Below, piece after piece: positions 26,983 through 36,942 of a DNA stretch of 64,000 nucleotides. The notes below the pieces were generated by a model. It was not told the DNA's origin, searched no databases, and saw only the letters and a list, made by a program, of their open reading frames with translations. The first letter of the stretch is position 1, and each line of letters begins with the position of its first letter. This stretch comes from Roseateles sp. (lineage in GTDB: Bacteria; Pseudomonadota; Gammaproteobacteria; Burkholderiales; Burkholderiaceae_C): contig JAFALK010000044.1 in the NCBI GenBank assembly GCA_019234295.1, forward strand, positions 1 through 64,000, given 5' to 3'. The position numbers and the translations under genes were made by a program.

Positions 26983-28148
26983 CGCCCCAGAATCGATCGC
27001 ACGGCCGCGATGACGCGCTGCACATCGGCATCGCTCATCGCCGTGTACAGCGGGATGCTGACCATGCGCTCAAACGCCTTTTGCGAATGCGGAAACTGCT
27101 CGGGCTTGAGGCCGTAGCGGTCGCGCCAGTACGGCTGCAGATGCAGCGGGATGTAGTGCACGCTGCAGCCGATACCCAGGGCGAACATCCGTTCGATGAA
27201 GGCATCGCGCTCGATGCCGGCGTCGTCGGCCAGGCGCAGGACGTAGAGGTGCCAGGAATGCGTGTCGCCATGGGGCGCATCGGGCGGCAGGACCAAGGGC
27301 AGATCGGCCAGCGCCTCGTTGTAGCGCGCGGCGATGGCCTGGCGGCGCTCAAGGAAGCCGGGCAGTCGCTTGAGCTGCTGCAGGCCCAGGGCCGCGGCAA
27401 TGTCGGTCATGTTGTACTTGAAGCCCGGCGCCACGATTTCGTAGTACCAGCTCGGCACCTTGGCCGTGAAGCGGTCGAAGGCATCGCGGTTCATGCCGTG
27501 CAGTCGCATCACGCGGGCGCGCTTGGCCAGCTCGGCATTGCGCGTGACCAGCATCCCCCCCTCGCCCGTGGTCATGGTCTTGTTGGCGTAGAAGCTGAAC
27601 ACGCAGGCATCGCTGCCCAGGGTGCCGATCAGCTCCTTCTCCAGCGTGGTGGGCAGCGCATGGGCGGCATCCTCGACCACCCGCAGACCATGCTTGCGAG
27701 CGATGTCCAGCACCGCCAGCATGTCCACGGCCAGGCCGGCGTAGTGCACAGGGATGATGGCCTTGGTCCGTGGCGTGATTGCGGCTTCGATGGCAGCGAT
27801 GTCGATGTTCAGCGTGGCCGGGTCGATGTCGACGAGAACCACGTCTGCGCCGAGGTAACGCACCACTTCGGCGGTGGCGGTGAAGGTGTGGGTGGTAGTG
27901 ATGACCTCGTCGCCAGGGCCGATGCCGATGGCTTCCAGCGCCAGGTGCAGGCCGGCCGTGGCCGAGTTGACGGCCACGCATTCGATCTGGGGTTCACCGA
28001 GGAACTCGGCAAAGGCGGCCTCGAATTTCTTGGCCTTGGGGCCGGTCGTGACCCAGCCGCTGCGCAGGGCATCGACGACTTCGGCGATTTCTTCTTCGCC
28101 GATCTCAGGCAGGGCGAAGGGCAGGAAGGCTGGGACGGGATGAGTCAT
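26979..28148 (-). CDS. DegT/DnrJ/EryC1 aminotransferase (PglE/ArnB-like)
   Basis: A 389-residue PLP enzyme starting at [11 protein letters not shown]; the upstream extension is out of family and lies in the toxin relic. Conserved features are [30 protein letters not shown] near residue 158, PLP-binding K190 in [11 protein letters not shown], and the late [14 protein letters not shown]. The pattern is that of C4 aminotransferases acting on UDP-4-keto-6-deoxy-HexNAc (PglE, ArnB, WbpE relatives). It pairs well with the CapD-like dehydratase. Its start overlaps the end of the truncated toxin gene by four bases, so its translation may be coupled to it. Confidence 0.85.
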   Translation of the reverse strand: MTHPVPAFLPFALPEIGEEEIAEVVDALRSGWVTTGPKAKKFEAAFAEFLGEPQIECVAVNSATAGLHLALEAIGIGPGDEVITTTHTFTATAEVVRYLGADVVLVDIDPATLNIDIAAIEAAITPRTKAIIPVHYAGLAVDMLAVLDIARKHGLRVVEDAAHALPTTLEKELIGTLGSDACVFSFYANKTMTTGEGGMLVTRNAELAKRARVMRLHGMNRDAFDRFTAKVPSWYYEIVAPGFKYNMTDIAAALGLQQLKRLPGFLERRQAIAARYNEALADLPLVLPPDAPHGDTHSWHLYVLRLADDAGIERDAFIERMFALGIGCSVHYIPLHLQPYWRDRYGLKPEQFPHSQKAFERMVSIPLYTAMSDADVQRVIAAVRSILGR

Positions 28149-28330
28149 TCGAGTACCACGAGGTTCTTGGTGCCAGCGCCGCTGACGGCGCCAAGGGAAA
28201 TGCCTTGATCGAGCGTGATCAGGCAAGCTTTTTTCCTGACCGCCAGGGCCAGCAGGTAGATGTCGGCGACCTGGCTCGATTTGAGCACGCGATCCCAATG
28301 CAGCAGCCCTTCGTCGAGCAGGGAACGCAT
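28145..28330 (-). pseudogene. VapC-like PIN toxin, N-terminal half missing
   Basis: Only 61 residues remain of a protein that is usually about 130. The retained part, [20 protein letters not shown] then [13 protein letters not shown], is the C-terminal half of a PIN domain with the late Asp residues (ADIY, LDQG). The N-terminal strand with the first catalytic Asp (LLDxN) is absent. An ATG still follows the antitoxin stop with a TGATG-like junction, so an internal deletion is the simplest explanation. A nuclease of this size should be inactive. Confidence 0.75.
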
Positions 28331-28572
28331 CAAATGCCTTCCGAGTCCATCAGCGACCTGACCTGCTCCGTCGTCGTCACCACACCCGGACTGGCATGAA
28401 ACGGCAGAAAGCCGCCAACGGCCTTCGGCGCATTGGCAGGCCGCGCGCCTTGGCCCGTCAGCGCCTGACGCAACAGGCGCGACACCACGGCACCAGCGCT
28501 GACGCCGTCGAGGCGAGCCAGTTCCTTGGCGGCCTGCAACAGGTCTTCGTCAATGTCGAGCGTGGTTCGCAT
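28330..28572 (-). CDS. VapB-like ribbon-helix-helix antitoxin
   Basis: An 80-residue protein starting [20 protein letters not shown], a classic ribbon-helix-helix DNA-binding N-terminus (TTLDI strand, two helices with [16 protein letters not shown]). The C-terminal 35 residues ([20 protein letters not shown]) would wrap the toxin. An ATG at 28587 is also possible. It lies directly before the truncated toxin, so it may now be a free repressor of this small operon. Its own coding sequence looks intact. Confidence 0.8.
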   Translation of the reverse strand: MRTTLDIDEDLLQAAKELARLDGVSAGAVVSRLLRQALTGQGARPANAPKAVGGFLPFHASPGVVTTTEQVRSLMDSEGI

Positions 28573-28590
28573 GGGGACCATCCTCATCTG

Positions 28591-28622
28591 ATGCGGTGAT
28601 GCGGTGATGCGGTGATGCGGTG
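28591..28622. repeat. Four tandem copies of an eight-base repeat
   Basis: The unit atgcggtg is repeated four times without change just upstream of the VapB-like start and next to the glycosyltransferase stop at 28629. Eight-base units can slip and alter spacing. Here they lie in the leader of the antitoxin gene, so they could act as operator half-sites for the ribbon-helix-helix protein or be neutral. Confidence 0.9.
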
Positions 28623-28628
28623 ATGACT

Positions 28629-29843
28629 TTACGTTCTTGCCACTGCATCCAGGAAGCGCCGCGCCAGCACCGGATAGCTGTGTTCGGCCAGCACGAAGGC
28701 CCGGCCGCGCTCGCCCATGGCCGCGCGCTCATCGGGGGTGATGCCTGCAAGCCGACGCAGCCCGGCGGCCACGGCGATCGGGTCTTCAGGCGGCACGGTC
28801 AGGCCTGCGCCCGCTTGCGCCACGGGGTCGTTGCCAGCCTCGACGGAGTGCAGCACGGCGCGGCCTGCCATCATGTAGTCCATCAGCTTGTTGGGCGCGA
28901 TGCCGAAGCGGTAGATGGGCGTGCGCTGCCAGCCAATGTAGGCGATGTCCAGGCGCGCCAGCAGGGCCGGGATCTGGGCCTTGGGGATGGGATCGAACAT
29001 CGTGACGTTCGCAAGCCCTTCCGAGCGCACGCGCTCAGCGAGCCTCGCCTTCTCGTGCCCGCTGCCGACCATGAGGATGCTCAGGGGCTCGTCCTTGAGC
29101 AGATGGGCGGCGTCGAGAAGGACGTCCAGCGCGTTGGGCAGGCCGTGGGAGCCGGCATAGCCGACGACCGTCTTGCCCCGTTGTGCATTGAAGTAACTGG
29201 CCAGTTCGGCGGACAGCGGCCACGTCTCGCCCTCCCACTCCTCCGGCGAAATGCCGTTGGGCACGATGCAGAGCTTTTTCAGATCCAGCCCGTGCGCCGC
29301 CATGTGCGCTTGCACCTTGGGAAGCATGGAGACCACCACGTCGGCATCTCGATAGGCGTCGTTCTCGGCCTTCTGGCACAGCATGGCGAAGGGGTGGCGC
29401 GGACTCATGCCCGAGAGCTCGATCGGCGAGAGCGGCCAGAGGTCGTGCACCTCGTACACCAATTTGGCTCCGGCCTTGCGCGCGATGCGGCGGGCGACCC
29501 AGACGTCCATCGGATAGGTGCTGGAGGCGATCACCACGTCCGGCTGGAATTGGCTGGCGAGGATGTCGGCGTCGCTCCACACCTGGCGGCAAAAGCTCCA
29601 GATGTTCTTTACCCGCGCGAGGCCATTGCCCTCGTAGGCGGGCGTTTCGTAGAACTGGTAGGCGATGCCGTCAATGGTCTTAGAGCCGGGCGTCGGTTGC
29701 TGGCTGCGCACATGCGAGTGCGAGGCCGCGAGCACCAGCACCTGGTGCCCCAGGCGCACCCATTCCCGGGCCAGGTAGTAGGGGCGGTACTCCATGCCAA
29801 GCTCAGGGCCGCCGGCATAGTGGTTGATCAGCAAAATCTTCAA
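28629..29843 (-). CDS. Glycosyltransferase family 4 (WbuB-like)
   Basis: A 404-residue GT-B enzyme. MKILLINHYAGGPELGMEYR is the known start of WbuB/WbpH-like transferases. DVVIASSTYPMDVWVARRIA (near 105), VVGYAGSHGLPNALDVLLDA (near 230) and a C-terminal GIAPNKLMDYMMAGRAVLHS in the donor region, where the E-x7-E motif is replaced by the F/Y-G-x-x-x-N-K-x-x-D-Y pattern of this subgroup, are clear. WbuB adds N-acetylfucosamine in E. coli O26; here the donor is unknown. Start overlaps the next gene's stop. Confidence 0.85.
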   Translation of the reverse strand: MKILLINHYAGGPELGMEYRPYYLAREWVRLGHQVLVLAASHSHVRSQQPTPGSKTIDGIAYQFYETPAYEGNGLARVKNIWSFCRQVWSDADILASQFQPDVVIASSTYPMDVWVARRIARKAGAKLVYEVHDLWPLSPIELSGMSPRHPFAMLCQKAENDAYRDADVVVSMLPKVQAHMAAHGLDLKKLCIVPNGISPEEWEGETWPLSAELASYFNAQRGKTVVGYAGSHGLPNALDVLLDAAHLLKDEPLSILMVGSGHEKARLAERVRSEGLANVTMFDPIPKAQIPALLARLDIAYIGWQRTPIYRFGIAPNKLMDYMMAGRAVLHSVEAGNDPVAQAGAGLTVPPEDPIAVAAGLRRLAGITPDERAAMGERGRAFVLAEHSYPVLARRFLDAVART

Positions 29844-30901
29844 TTCAACTCTCTCAAGCGCGCCAGGAAGCGCTGGACCGCGGGAGCAAAGGTGCCGTGC
29901 TCAATCACCCAGGCACGGTTGGTGCGGCCGGCGGCATCGGCATCCCAATCGGGAGAAGCAAGCAAGCCGGGCAGTGCGGCGGGCTCATCAAGGATGATGC
30001 CCTGCCCCGCAGAGGGCGCGAGCAGCTCGCGATTGGCGGGCAGGTCGGAGAGGATGGGCACGCATTCATGCGCCATGGCCTCCAGCACCGACACAGCCAC
30101 CGAGTCGCTTTGCGGCAAGCTCAGGTACCAGCGTGCCCGGGCGTAGTGCGAGGCCTGCTGGGCCGCACCGAGGCGGCCCGTGAAGCTGACGCGATCCGCC
30201 AGGCCCAGGCGCTTCACCTGCTCACCCAGCGCGCCGCGCAAGGAGCCGTCGTTGGCCACCACAAGCCGCGCCTCGGGCCGTTGGGCCGCCACGGCGGCAA
30301 AGGCCTCGATCACGCGCTCAGGCCGATAGATGGGCTCCAGCCCGCGATTGGCGAAGAAGAGCCAGGGCTCCTTCTTCACGCCCTGCTTCGGGATGGATTC
30401 CAGTCCGAAGGGAAAGACCATCACTTCAGCAGCGCCGAGTTCGCGCATGCGCGCAGCCATGTGCTGCGAGTCGGAGGTCAACACCGCGCACTGGCTCAGC
30501 ACCTTGCGCGTGAGCCAGCGATAGGCCCAGCCCTGGTCCGGCGTGACGAGGATGTCCGAGCCCCAGGCCGAGCCCGCGATCTTCGCCTTCAGGCCCCAGC
30601 CGCGGCGGGCCACCCAGGCCAGGGTGCCGGCCGAGGTCAGATAGTGAGCGTGGATCCAGTCGGGCTGCACTCTTGCCAGCCAGGCGCCGAGCTTGGGCAA
30701 CTGCTTGAGCAGGGCCACATTGCCGCCGGCGTGGTCGAGCGCTGCGCCCAGGGCCAACATCTGCTTGGCCGGGATGAGGAAATGGAACTCGGGAGCGAAG
30801 CCGCGCGTGGACACGGCCCAGAGGTCCACCTCCGTGCCCAGGGCTCGTGCCCACTTGAGCAGGTGAGGGCTCTCGCCATCGCCGATCAGAACCAATCTCA
30901 C
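29840..30901 (-). CDS. Glycosyltransferase family 4
   Basis: A 353-residue GT-B enzyme. N-terminal MRLVLIGDGESPHLLKWARA and IHAHYLTSAGTLAWVARRGW, with LFFANRGLEPIYRPERVIEA and YLSLPQSDSVAVSVLEAMAH in the C-terminal half. The last segment holds the second Glu of the E-x7-E pair, while the first is replaced (QSDSVAVSVLE). It overlaps both neighbours by four bases and is part of the reverse polysaccharide operon. Donor and linkage unknown. Confidence 0.82.
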   Translation of the reverse strand: MRLVLIGDGESPHLLKWARALGTEVDLWAVSTRGFAPEFHFLIPAKQMLALGAALDHAGGNVALLKQLPKLGAWLARVQPDWIHAHYLTSAGTLAWVARRGWGLKAKIAGSAWGSDILVTPDQGWAYRWLTRKVLSQCAVLTSDSQHMAARMRELGAAEVMVFPFGLESIPKQGVKKEPWLFFANRGLEPIYRPERVIEAFAAVAAQRPEARLVVANDGSLRGALGEQVKRLGLADRVSFTGRLGAAQQASHYARARWYLSLPQSDSVAVSVLEAMAHECVPILSDLPANRELLAPSAGQGIILDEPAALPGLLASPDWDADAAGRTNRAWVIEHGTFAPAVQRFLARLRELN

Positions 30902-31455
30902 TCGAAGAGTTCCTTGTAATGCGCGGCCAGCTCGGGGTATTGCTTGAGCAGTTGCGCGTCACGTTCGCGCACGTCGCCGACGATGCGGGCTGGCTGGCCG
31001 GCCACGACGGCGTAATCCGGCACCTCGCCGCGCACTTGCGAGTAGGCACAGACGAGCACGCCGCGACCGATGCGGCTGCCCGCCTCGATCAGGCTGTGCG
31101 GGCCGATGAAGCTCCAGGCGCCAATGCGGATGGGCGCCTTCACGTAGCCCGGCGGCGTTCCCTCGACGCTGGCATAGCGCCGCCCCAGCAGCCGGATCGA
31201 TCGATGCGAGCTGTGCGTGACGATGGAGACGAAGTTCGTGATCTGCACACCCTCCTCGATCACGAGGCCGGCCGTGGCGTCGATGAAGTTGAACTGGCCG
31301 ATGAAGACGTGATCGGCCAGTTGCAGCCCCGACTCACCGTCGATGCAGGTGGAAGGCGCGATGCGCGAATGCGGGGCACCGGTCTCGCCGAAGACCACGC
31401 GGTGCAGCAGCGCGCGCGCAAGGCGGCGGCGCAAGCGATTGAGGGTTGCTCTCAT
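30898..31455 (-). CDS. Left-handed beta-helix acyltransferase (WcaF/maltose acetyltransferase-like)
   Basis: A 185-residue protein starting MRATLNRLRRRL, with hexapeptide repeats (IGQFNFIDATAGLVIEEGVQ, ITNFVSIVTHSSH with catalytic-type His, PIRIGAWSFIGPHSLIEAG, IGRGVLVCAYSQVRGEVPDY) and the end AVVAGQPARIVGDV. Such enzymes O-acetylate sugars in lipopolysaccharide or capsule. The gene overlaps the flippase stop and the next glycosyltransferase by four bases each. The large upstream frame in the same phase lies inside the flippase gene and is not used. Confidence 0.85.
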   Translation of the reverse strand: MRATLNRLRRRLARALLHRVVFGETGAPHSRIAPSTCIDGESGLQLADHVFIGQFNFIDATAGLVIEEGVQITNFVSIVTHSSHRSIRLLGRRYASVEGTPPGYVKAPIRIGAWSFIGPHSLIEAGSRIGRGVLVCAYSQVRGEVPDYAVVAGQPARIVGDVRERDAQLLKQYPELAAHYKELFE

Positions 31456-32666
31456 TTCCAACGGGCCAAGGACCAGAAGAAGTAGCCGAAATAAGCGCAC
31501 ATCATGCCGGACACGCCCCAGGCCGCGCCGAGCAAGCCCCCCCAATGCAGACCGGACGCCAAACCGACGATGAACATCACTTGCCCCACCAAGGCCAGCC
31601 GCAGCAGCCAGGCCTGGGCTTTCCACGCCATCGGCGCCACCGACAGCGGCGCGGCCACAAAATGGCAGGCAACGTAGGGCGCCAGAGCCCGGGCAAGTTG
31701 ACCTGTCTCGGTCCATCCGGCGCCGAACAAAAGCGTGAATAACCAAGGGCCAACTGCCATGAGAACGATCATCAGCACCAGGCCCAGACCCCCGAGAGCG
31801 AGCAGCGTCTGCCGCACCAACTGACGACCTGCATCGACGGAGCTGGCCTGTGCCAAGCGCGGATAAAGCACTTGCGACAGCGCTCCGCCCACCAGACTGG
31901 CCGGCGCCTTCAAGTAGCGCAGGGCCAGGGCCCAGTACCCCGCATTGGCGTCGCCCGTCATGGAGGCAATCAGCCACAGGGCCAGGCTGTCTTGCAATGC
32001 GCCGGCAAAGGCGTGCGGCGTGTTGTAGAGCGGGAAGTCGCGGTGACGCCGGGCCACCTGCGCGAGCCGCTCGCGCGACACCGCGCCCAGCCGGAGCCAA
32101 CCTGCTAACGGCGCCGGGCGCAGCAGCAGGATCACGGCCAGCAGGGCCGCGACGACCGCGCCGGCCATGAGCCCGAAGGCCCCCCAGGCCAGCAGCCCGC
32201 AGCCCACTTGCAGCAGGGCCCCGCCGCCATACTGCACAACCCGCGCCCAGGCCAGAGCCTTGAAGGCCTCAGCGCGCGTGGCCCATTGCATCAGCGCCTG
32301 CGTCAGTGCGCTGGCCAGCACCGCGATCGGCAGACTCAAGGCCAGCGACAGCTTCAGGCCCATCACAGCCGCCACGATCAGGGAGACGATCACCGAGACG
32401 ACCATCACCGCGCCCAGTACGCGCAGGCACAGCCCGAGCAGCGCAGTCGCCCCCTCTTCCGTCTTCTCCAGCGGCAGCGCAAATTCGTAGCGGGCACAGC
32501 CGACCACGCCGATGTTGGCGGCCACCGACCAGACGAAAGAGAACTGCCCATACTCGACCGGCGTGTACAGCCGCGTGAGCCAGGGCCCCAGAAGCAGGGG
32601 CAGCGCCTGGGCCAGCGCACCTCCGGCGAGCAGGGTGGCTGTCGCGCGCAAGAAGCCTTGCTGCAT
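31452..32666 (-). CDS. Second Wzx-type flippase / oligosaccharide translocase
   Basis: A 404-residue membrane protein with about 12 hydrophobic helices. LTRLYTPVEYGQFSFVWSVA near residue 32 is a hallmark of the lipopolysaccharide O-unit flippase branch (tunicamycin-type MOP proteins). The start is [16 protein letters not shown] at 32666, overlapping the preceding stop by one base. It probably flips the glycan built by the reverse operon. It has little similarity by eye to the flippase at 217-1587. Confidence 0.85.
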   Translation of the reverse strand: MQQGFLRATATLLAGGALAQALPLLLGPWLTRLYTPVEYGQFSFVWSVAANIGVVGCARYEFALPLEKTEEGATALLGLCLRVLGAVMVVSVIVSLIVAAVMGLKLSLALSLPIAVLASALTQALMQWATRAEAFKALAWARVVQYGGGALLQVGCGLLAWGAFGLMAGAVVAALLAVILLLRPAPLAGWLRLGAVSRERLAQVARRHRDFPLYNTPHAFAGALQDSLALWLIASMTGDANAGYWALALRYLKAPASLVGGALSQVLYPRLAQASSVDAGRQLVRQTLLALGGLGLVLMIVLMAVGPWLFTLLFGAGWTETGQLARALAPYVACHFVAAPLSVAPMAWKAQAWLLRLALVGQVMFIVGLASGLHWGGLLGAAWGVSGMMCAYFGYFFWSLARWK

Positions 32667-33745
32667 CAGGCCAACGCGTTTCGCAGCGCGGAGATCACAT
32701 CGTCTTGCTGCGCCTGGCTCAAGTCGGCGCTCATCGGCAGGCTGATCACGCGCTCGGCCGCGCGTTCGGCGTTGGGCAGGCTCAGCGCTTGTGCATAGGC
32801 CGGCTGGCGGTGCAGCGGCTTGGGATAGTGGATGGCGGTCGGAACGCCGGCCTCGTCGAGCTTCTTCTGCACGGCCGCGCGATGATCCAGCTGCAGGGTG
32901 AACTGGGCCCAGACGCAGTCGCGGTCCTGCCGCACGGCGAGCCGCTGCACGGGTAGATCCGCCAGCAGCTGTTGATAGCGCGCGCCAATCCTGAAGCGTT
33001 GCTCGAGCTCCCAGTCGAAACGCTCGAGCTTGGCCAGCACGATCGCGCACTGCAGCGTGTCCATGCGACCACCCACGCCCAGACGGGTGTGCGTGTATCG
33101 CGCGCTCTGGCCGTGAACGCGAATCTCGCGCGCGGCCTGGGCGAGCTTGTCGTCATCGGTGAACAGAGCGCCGCCGTCGCCGTAGCAACCCAGCGGTTTG
33201 CTCGGAAAGAAGCTCGTCGCGCCCCAGGTCGAGAGGCCGCAGCTCTTGCGGCCCTTGTAGCTCGCGCCAAAGCTCTGTGCGGCATCCTCAATCACCGGCA
33301 GGCCGAAGGCCTTGATCGCGTTCATGTCCGCCACCTGGCCGTAGAGGCTCACCGGCATGATGGCGCGGGTGCGCGGGGTGATGGCCGCTGCAATCTTGCT
33401 CGCGTCGATATTGCAGCTGTCCGGCTCGATGTCCACATAAACCGGTTTCAGGCCTGCGAGCACGATGGTCTCCACCGTGGCTGCGAAGGTGAAGGGCGTG
33501 GTGATGATCTCGTCACCAGGCGAGAAGTCCAGGCTCATCAGCGCGATCAGCAGGGCCTCGGTGCCGCTGGCGACCGTGATGCAGTGCCTGACACCGACGT
33601 ACTTCTCCAGCGCCTCCTCGAGCTCCCGGACCTCCGGGCCCATGATGTACTGGCCGTGGTCGAGCACGCGCTGGATGCGCGCGTCGATGGACGTCTTGAG
33701 CGCCGCGTATTGCGACTTCAGGTCAATGAACGGTAGCTTGCTCAC
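32666..33745 (-). CDS. wbpE: UDP-3-keto-GlcNAcA aminotransferase, WbpE/WlbC-like
   Basis: A 359-residue PLP enzyme, the same size as WbpE. The GTG at 33745 overlaps the previous stop (GTGA). [57 protein letters not shown], the PLP lysine K183 in [13 protein letters not shown] and [16 protein letters not shown] all match the WbpE/WlbC pattern. It makes UDP-GlcNAc3NA from the 3-keto-uronate produced by WbpB, with glutamate as amino donor. Next to wbpD and wbpB homologues the assignment is strong. Confidence 0.9.
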   Translation of the reverse strand: MSKLPFIDLKSQYAALKTSIDARIQRVLDHGQYIMGPEVRELEEALEKYVGVRHCITVASGTEALLIALMSLDFSPGDEIITTPFTFAATVETIVLAGLKPVYVDIEPDSCNIDASKIAAAITPRTRAIMPVSLYGQVADMNAIKAFGLPVIEDAAQSFGASYKGRKSCGLSTWGATSFFPSKPLGCYGDGGALFTDDDKLAQAAREIRVHGQSARYTHTRLGVGGRMDTLQCAIVLAKLERFDWELEQRFRIGARYQQLLADLPVQRLAVRQDRDCVWAQFTLQLDHRAAVQKKLDEAGVPTAIHYPKPLHRQPAYAQALSLPNAERAAERVISLPMSADLSQAQQDDVISALRNALA

Positions 33746-34308
33746 AGCAGTTCCACAGTCTCGCCACTCAGGCGGTAGCGCTCTCCGGTGGCGGGGCAAC
33801 TGGCCTCGCCACCCTTGAATTCGAGCCGCTCGCCATGGCGGCTCATCCAGCCGATGCGCCGGGCCGGCACACCGACCATCAGCGCGAAAGCCGGCACATC
33901 CTTGTGCACGACGGCGCCCGCACCGATGAAGGCGTAGGCGCCGATCTCCACGCCACAGACGACGGTGCAGTTGGCTCCCAGCGTGGCGCCGCGCCGGACC
34001 AGGGTGCGGCGGTATTCGCTCTTCTTCACCACTGCCGCGCGCGGGTTGTAGACATTGGTGAAGACCATGCTCGGGCCGCAGAAGACCTCGTCCTCCAGCG
34101 TCACCGCGTCGTAGACGGAGACGTTGTTCTGCACCTTGCAGCCGTCGCCGATCTGCACGTCGTTGCCCACGTAAACGCCCTGCCCGAGCGAGCAGCCGCG
34201 GCCGATGCGTGCGCCAGCGCTCACATGCGCAAAATGCCAGACCTTGCTGCCCTCGCCGAGCTGCGCACCTTCGTCGACGATGGCGCTATCGTGCTTCCAG
34301 AATGCCAT
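33742..34308 (-). CDS. wbpD: UDP-GlcNAc3NA N-acetyltransferase, WbpD/WlbB-like
   Basis: A 188-residue left-handed beta-helix acetyltransferase. Hexapeptide repeats run through the first 140 residues ([53 protein letters not shown]), ending with [21 protein letters not shown] conserved C-terminal segment [16 protein letters not shown] follows. WbpD acetylates the 3-amino group to give UDP-GlcNAc3NAcA. The gene sits between wbpB and wbpE homologues with two-base and four-base junctions. Confidence 0.9.
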   Translation of the reverse strand: MAFWKHDSAIVDEGAQLGEGSKVWHFAHVSAGARIGRGCSLGQGVYVGNDVQIGDGCKVQNNVSVYDAVTLEDEVFCGPSMVFTNVYNPRAAVVKKSEYRRTLVRRGATLGANCTVVCGVEIGAYAFIGAGAVVHKDVPAFALMVGVPARRIGWMSRHGERLEFKGGEASCPATGERYRLSGETVELL

Positions 34309-34310
34309 GG

Positions 34311-35357
34311 TCAGAACACCAGCGGCAGACCGACGCGCTGACCGTCGCGCGCGCTGCGGTAGGCCGCGATCAAGATCTCGAGCGAGCGCAGCCCCTCGTA
34401 GCCGTCCACCTCGGCATGCGCTTCACCGCGCAGGGTGCGGATGACGTTGTCGTAGTAGAGCGGGTGACCGAAGCCGTAGACGCTGCCGGTGTCGTAACTG
34501 GATGCCTTGACGGCATCATCCTCGGGCCGCGCGTCGGCGAAGGCCCAGTGCTCGATACGGTTGACGGCCGTGCCGCCGATCTTGACCGTGCCCTTCTCGC
34601 CGAGGATGGTGATCGAGCCCTCGAGGTTCTGCGGATAGGTCAGCATGGTCACATTGATCGAGGCCAGGCCGCCGTGGCGCAGACGCAAGCTCATCACGCC
34701 GGTATCCTCGGCTTCGATGTCACGAGCCAGGGTGGCTGTGTAGGCGTGGATGTTGTCCACCGGGCCGACCAGCCAGTCAAGCAGATCCACGTAATGGCTG
34801 GCCTGGTTCATGAAGGCCCCACCGTCCAGGTCCCAACGGCCGCGCCACTTGGCGGCGTCGTAGTAGCTCTGCGGGCGAGTCCAGAACACGTTCACCGTGC
34901 TCATGTAGATGCGACCGAAGCGGCCCTCGTCGATGGCACGCTTGACCTGCTGCACGGTAGCGTTGAGGCGGTTTTGCTTGACGACGAAGAGTTTGACGCC
35001 GGCATCGCGGCAGGCGCGCACCATGGCGATGCCGTCCTCGAGCTTGGTGGCCATGGGCTTCTCGGTGAGCACATGCCGGCCGGCACGGGCGATCTCGATC
35101 GCCTGCTGCGAATGCAGGCCCGAGGGAGTGGCCAGCACAACGATATCGGGCTGCGAGTTGGCCAGCATCGCGCTCAGCGAACTGAAGCCTGGGGCGCCGG
35201 TTGCGGTCTGTGCCGTGGCCAAAGCCTCGGCATTGCTGTCGCAGACGGCCACCCATTCAGCGCGGCCCCCATGCTTGGCCAAAGCCTCGACGTGGTTCTT
35301 GGAAATGCGTCCGCAGCCGACGAGGGCGAAGCGGATCGGACGATCGGTGATGGGCAT
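34311..35357 (-). CDS. wbpB: UDP-GlcNAcA 3-dehydrogenase, WbpB/WlbA-like
   Basis: A 348-residue GFO/IDH/MocA oxidoreductase starting [20 protein letters not shown], with the NAD motif [24 protein letters not shown] (Lys of the EKP motif), and [20 protein letters not shown], where a His of the catalytic site lies. It oxidises C3 of UDP-GlcNAcA in the three-gene pathway with WbpD and WbpE. The WbpA step (UDP-GlcNAc to UDP-GlcNAcA) is not encoded here. An upstream extension of the frame overlaps the lysS promoter region and is not used. First gene of the reverse operon. Confidence 0.9.
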   Translation of the reverse strand: MPITDRPIRFALVGCGRISKNHVEALAKHGGRAEWVAVCDSNAEALATAQTATGAPGFSSLSAMLANSQPDIVVLATPSGLHSQQAIEIARAGRHVLTEKPMATKLEDGIAMVRACRDAGVKLFVVKQNRLNATVQQVKRAIDEGRFGRIYMSTVNVFWTRPQSYYDAAKWRGRWDLDGGAFMNQASHYVDLLDWLVGPVDNIHAYTATLARDIEAEDTGVMSLRLRHGGLASINVTMLTYPQNLEGSITILGEKGTVKIGGTAVNRIEHWAFADARPEDDAVKASSYDTGSVYGFGHPLYYDNVIRTLRGEAHAEVDGYEGLRSLEILIAAYRSARDGQRVGLPLVF

Positions 35358-35415
35358 GGGCGGGGATTCTACGTAGCCAACCCTTAAAATCCCGCCCTCA
35401 ATTCCAGAACCGCCC

Positions 35416-36918
35416 ATGAACACGACGACTCCTGCCGCGCCCGACGAAAACCAGCTGATCACCGAGCGCCGCGAGAAGCTGGCAGCCCTGCGCGCCAAGA
35501 CCTCGGTCCCCTTCCCCAACGATTTCAAGCCCCAGCACCGTGCCCTGCCCCTGGCCAGAGCCTATGGCGATGTGGCCAACGAGGAGCTGGAGCCTCAAGC
35601 CGTGCAGGTCAGCGTGGCGGGCCGGCTGATGCTCAAGCGCATCATGGGTAAGGCCAGCTTCGGCACCCTGCAGGACGCCACGGGCCGCATCCAGCTCTTC
35701 GTCACCAAGGATGCGCTCGGTGAAGAGGCCTATGCCGACTTCAAGCACCTGGATCTCGGCGACATCGTGGGTGCGCAGGGCACGCTCTTTCGCACCAAGA
35801 CGGGCGAGCTGTCGGTGCGGGTCACGTCGCTGCGCCTGCTGACCAAGAGCCTGCGTCCCCTGCCCGACAAGTTCCACGGCATGGCCGACCAGGAGCAGAA
35901 GTACCGCCAGCGCTATGTCGACCTCATCACCGACGAAGCTGCCCGCGCCCGCTTCGTGGCCCGCTCCAAGGCCGTGTCCTCGATCCGCTCCTACATGGTC
36001 GAGCACGGCTTCCTCGAGGTGGAGACTCCCATGCTCCACCCGATCCCGGGTGGCGCGAACGCCAAGCCCTTCATCACGCACCACAATGCGCTGGACCAGG
36101 AGATGTACCTGCGCATCGCGCCGGAGCTCTACCTGAAGCGCCTGGTCGTGGGCGGCTTCGAGCGCGTGTTCGAGATCAACCGCAACTTCCGCAACGAAGG
36201 CATCTCGGTCCGCCACAACCCCGAGTTCACGATGATGGAGTTCTATGCGGCCTACTGGACGCATCACGAACTGATGGACTTCACCGAAGAGGTGCTGCGC
36301 CACGCCGCACGCTGCGCGACCGGCACGGCGCGCGTGACCTACGCCGGCAAGGAAGTGCATCTGGACGAACCCTTCGCCCGCCTCTCGGTGCGCGACTCCC
36401 TCGTCAAGCATGCAGGGCTCAGCGAGGCCGAGGCGGACAACGCCGATGTTCTGCGCCAGAAGATCAGGGCCGCGGGCGAGGAAGCCCACGCCCACTGGAG
36501 CCTGCCGGAGCTGCAATTCGGATTGTTCGAGGCCGTGGTGGAAGAAAAGCTCTGGCAGCCGACCTTCATCATTGACTACCCCGTCGAGGTCTCGCCCCTG
36601 GCCCGGGCCTCAGACACGAACCCCAAGATCACCGAGCGCTTCGAGCTCTTCATCACCGGGCGCGAGTACGCCAACGGCTTCTCGGAGCTGAACGACGCCG
36701 AGGACCAGGCCGCGCGCTTCCAGGCCCAGGTGGCCAACAAGGACGCCGGCGACGAGGAGGCGATGTTCTACGATGCTGACTTCATCCGCGCCCTCGAATA
36801 CGGCATGCCCCCGACGGGCGGCTGCGGCATCGGCATTGACCGCTTGATGATGTTGATCACGGACTCGCCATCGATCCGCGACGTGATCCTGTTCCCGGCC
36901 TTGCGTCGGGAGGCTTGA
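35416..36918 (+). CDS. lysS: Lysyl-tRNA synthetase, class II
   Basis: A 500-residue class II aminoacyl-tRNA synthetase. OB-fold anticodon domain ([20 protein letters not shown] near residue 68), motif 1 region ([20 protein letters not shown]), motif 2 ([20 protein letters not shown]) and motif 3 ([13 protein letters not shown]) are all intact. It charges tRNA-Lys in the cytoplasm. It is divergent from the wbpB homologue with only 58 bases between starts, which must hold both promoters. Confidence 0.98.
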   Translation: MNTTTPAAPDENQLITERREKLAALRAKTSVPFPNDFKPQHRALPLARAYGDVANEELEPQAVQVSVAGRLMLKRIMGKASFGTLQDATGRIQLFVTKDALGEEAYADFKHLDLGDIVGAQGTLFRTKTGELSVRVTSLRLLTKSLRPLPDKFHGMADQEQKYRQRYVDLITDEAARARFVARSKAVSSIRSYMVEHGFLEVETPMLHPIPGGANAKPFITHHNALDQEMYLRIAPELYLKRLVVGGFERVFEINRNFRNEGISVRHNPEFTMMEFYAAYWTHHELMDFTEEVLRHAARCATGTARVTYAGKEVHLDEPFARLSVRDSLVKHAGLSEAEADNADVLRQKIRAAGEEAHAHWSLPELQFGLFEAVVEEKLWQPTFIIDYPVEVSPLARASDTNPKITERFELFITGREYANGFSELNDAEDQAARFQAQVANKDAGDEEAMFYDADFIRALEYGMPPTGGCGIGIDRLMMLITDSPSIRDVILFPALRREA

Positions 36919-36942
36919 GGCCGGTATAGGGCCGTGGGCTCC

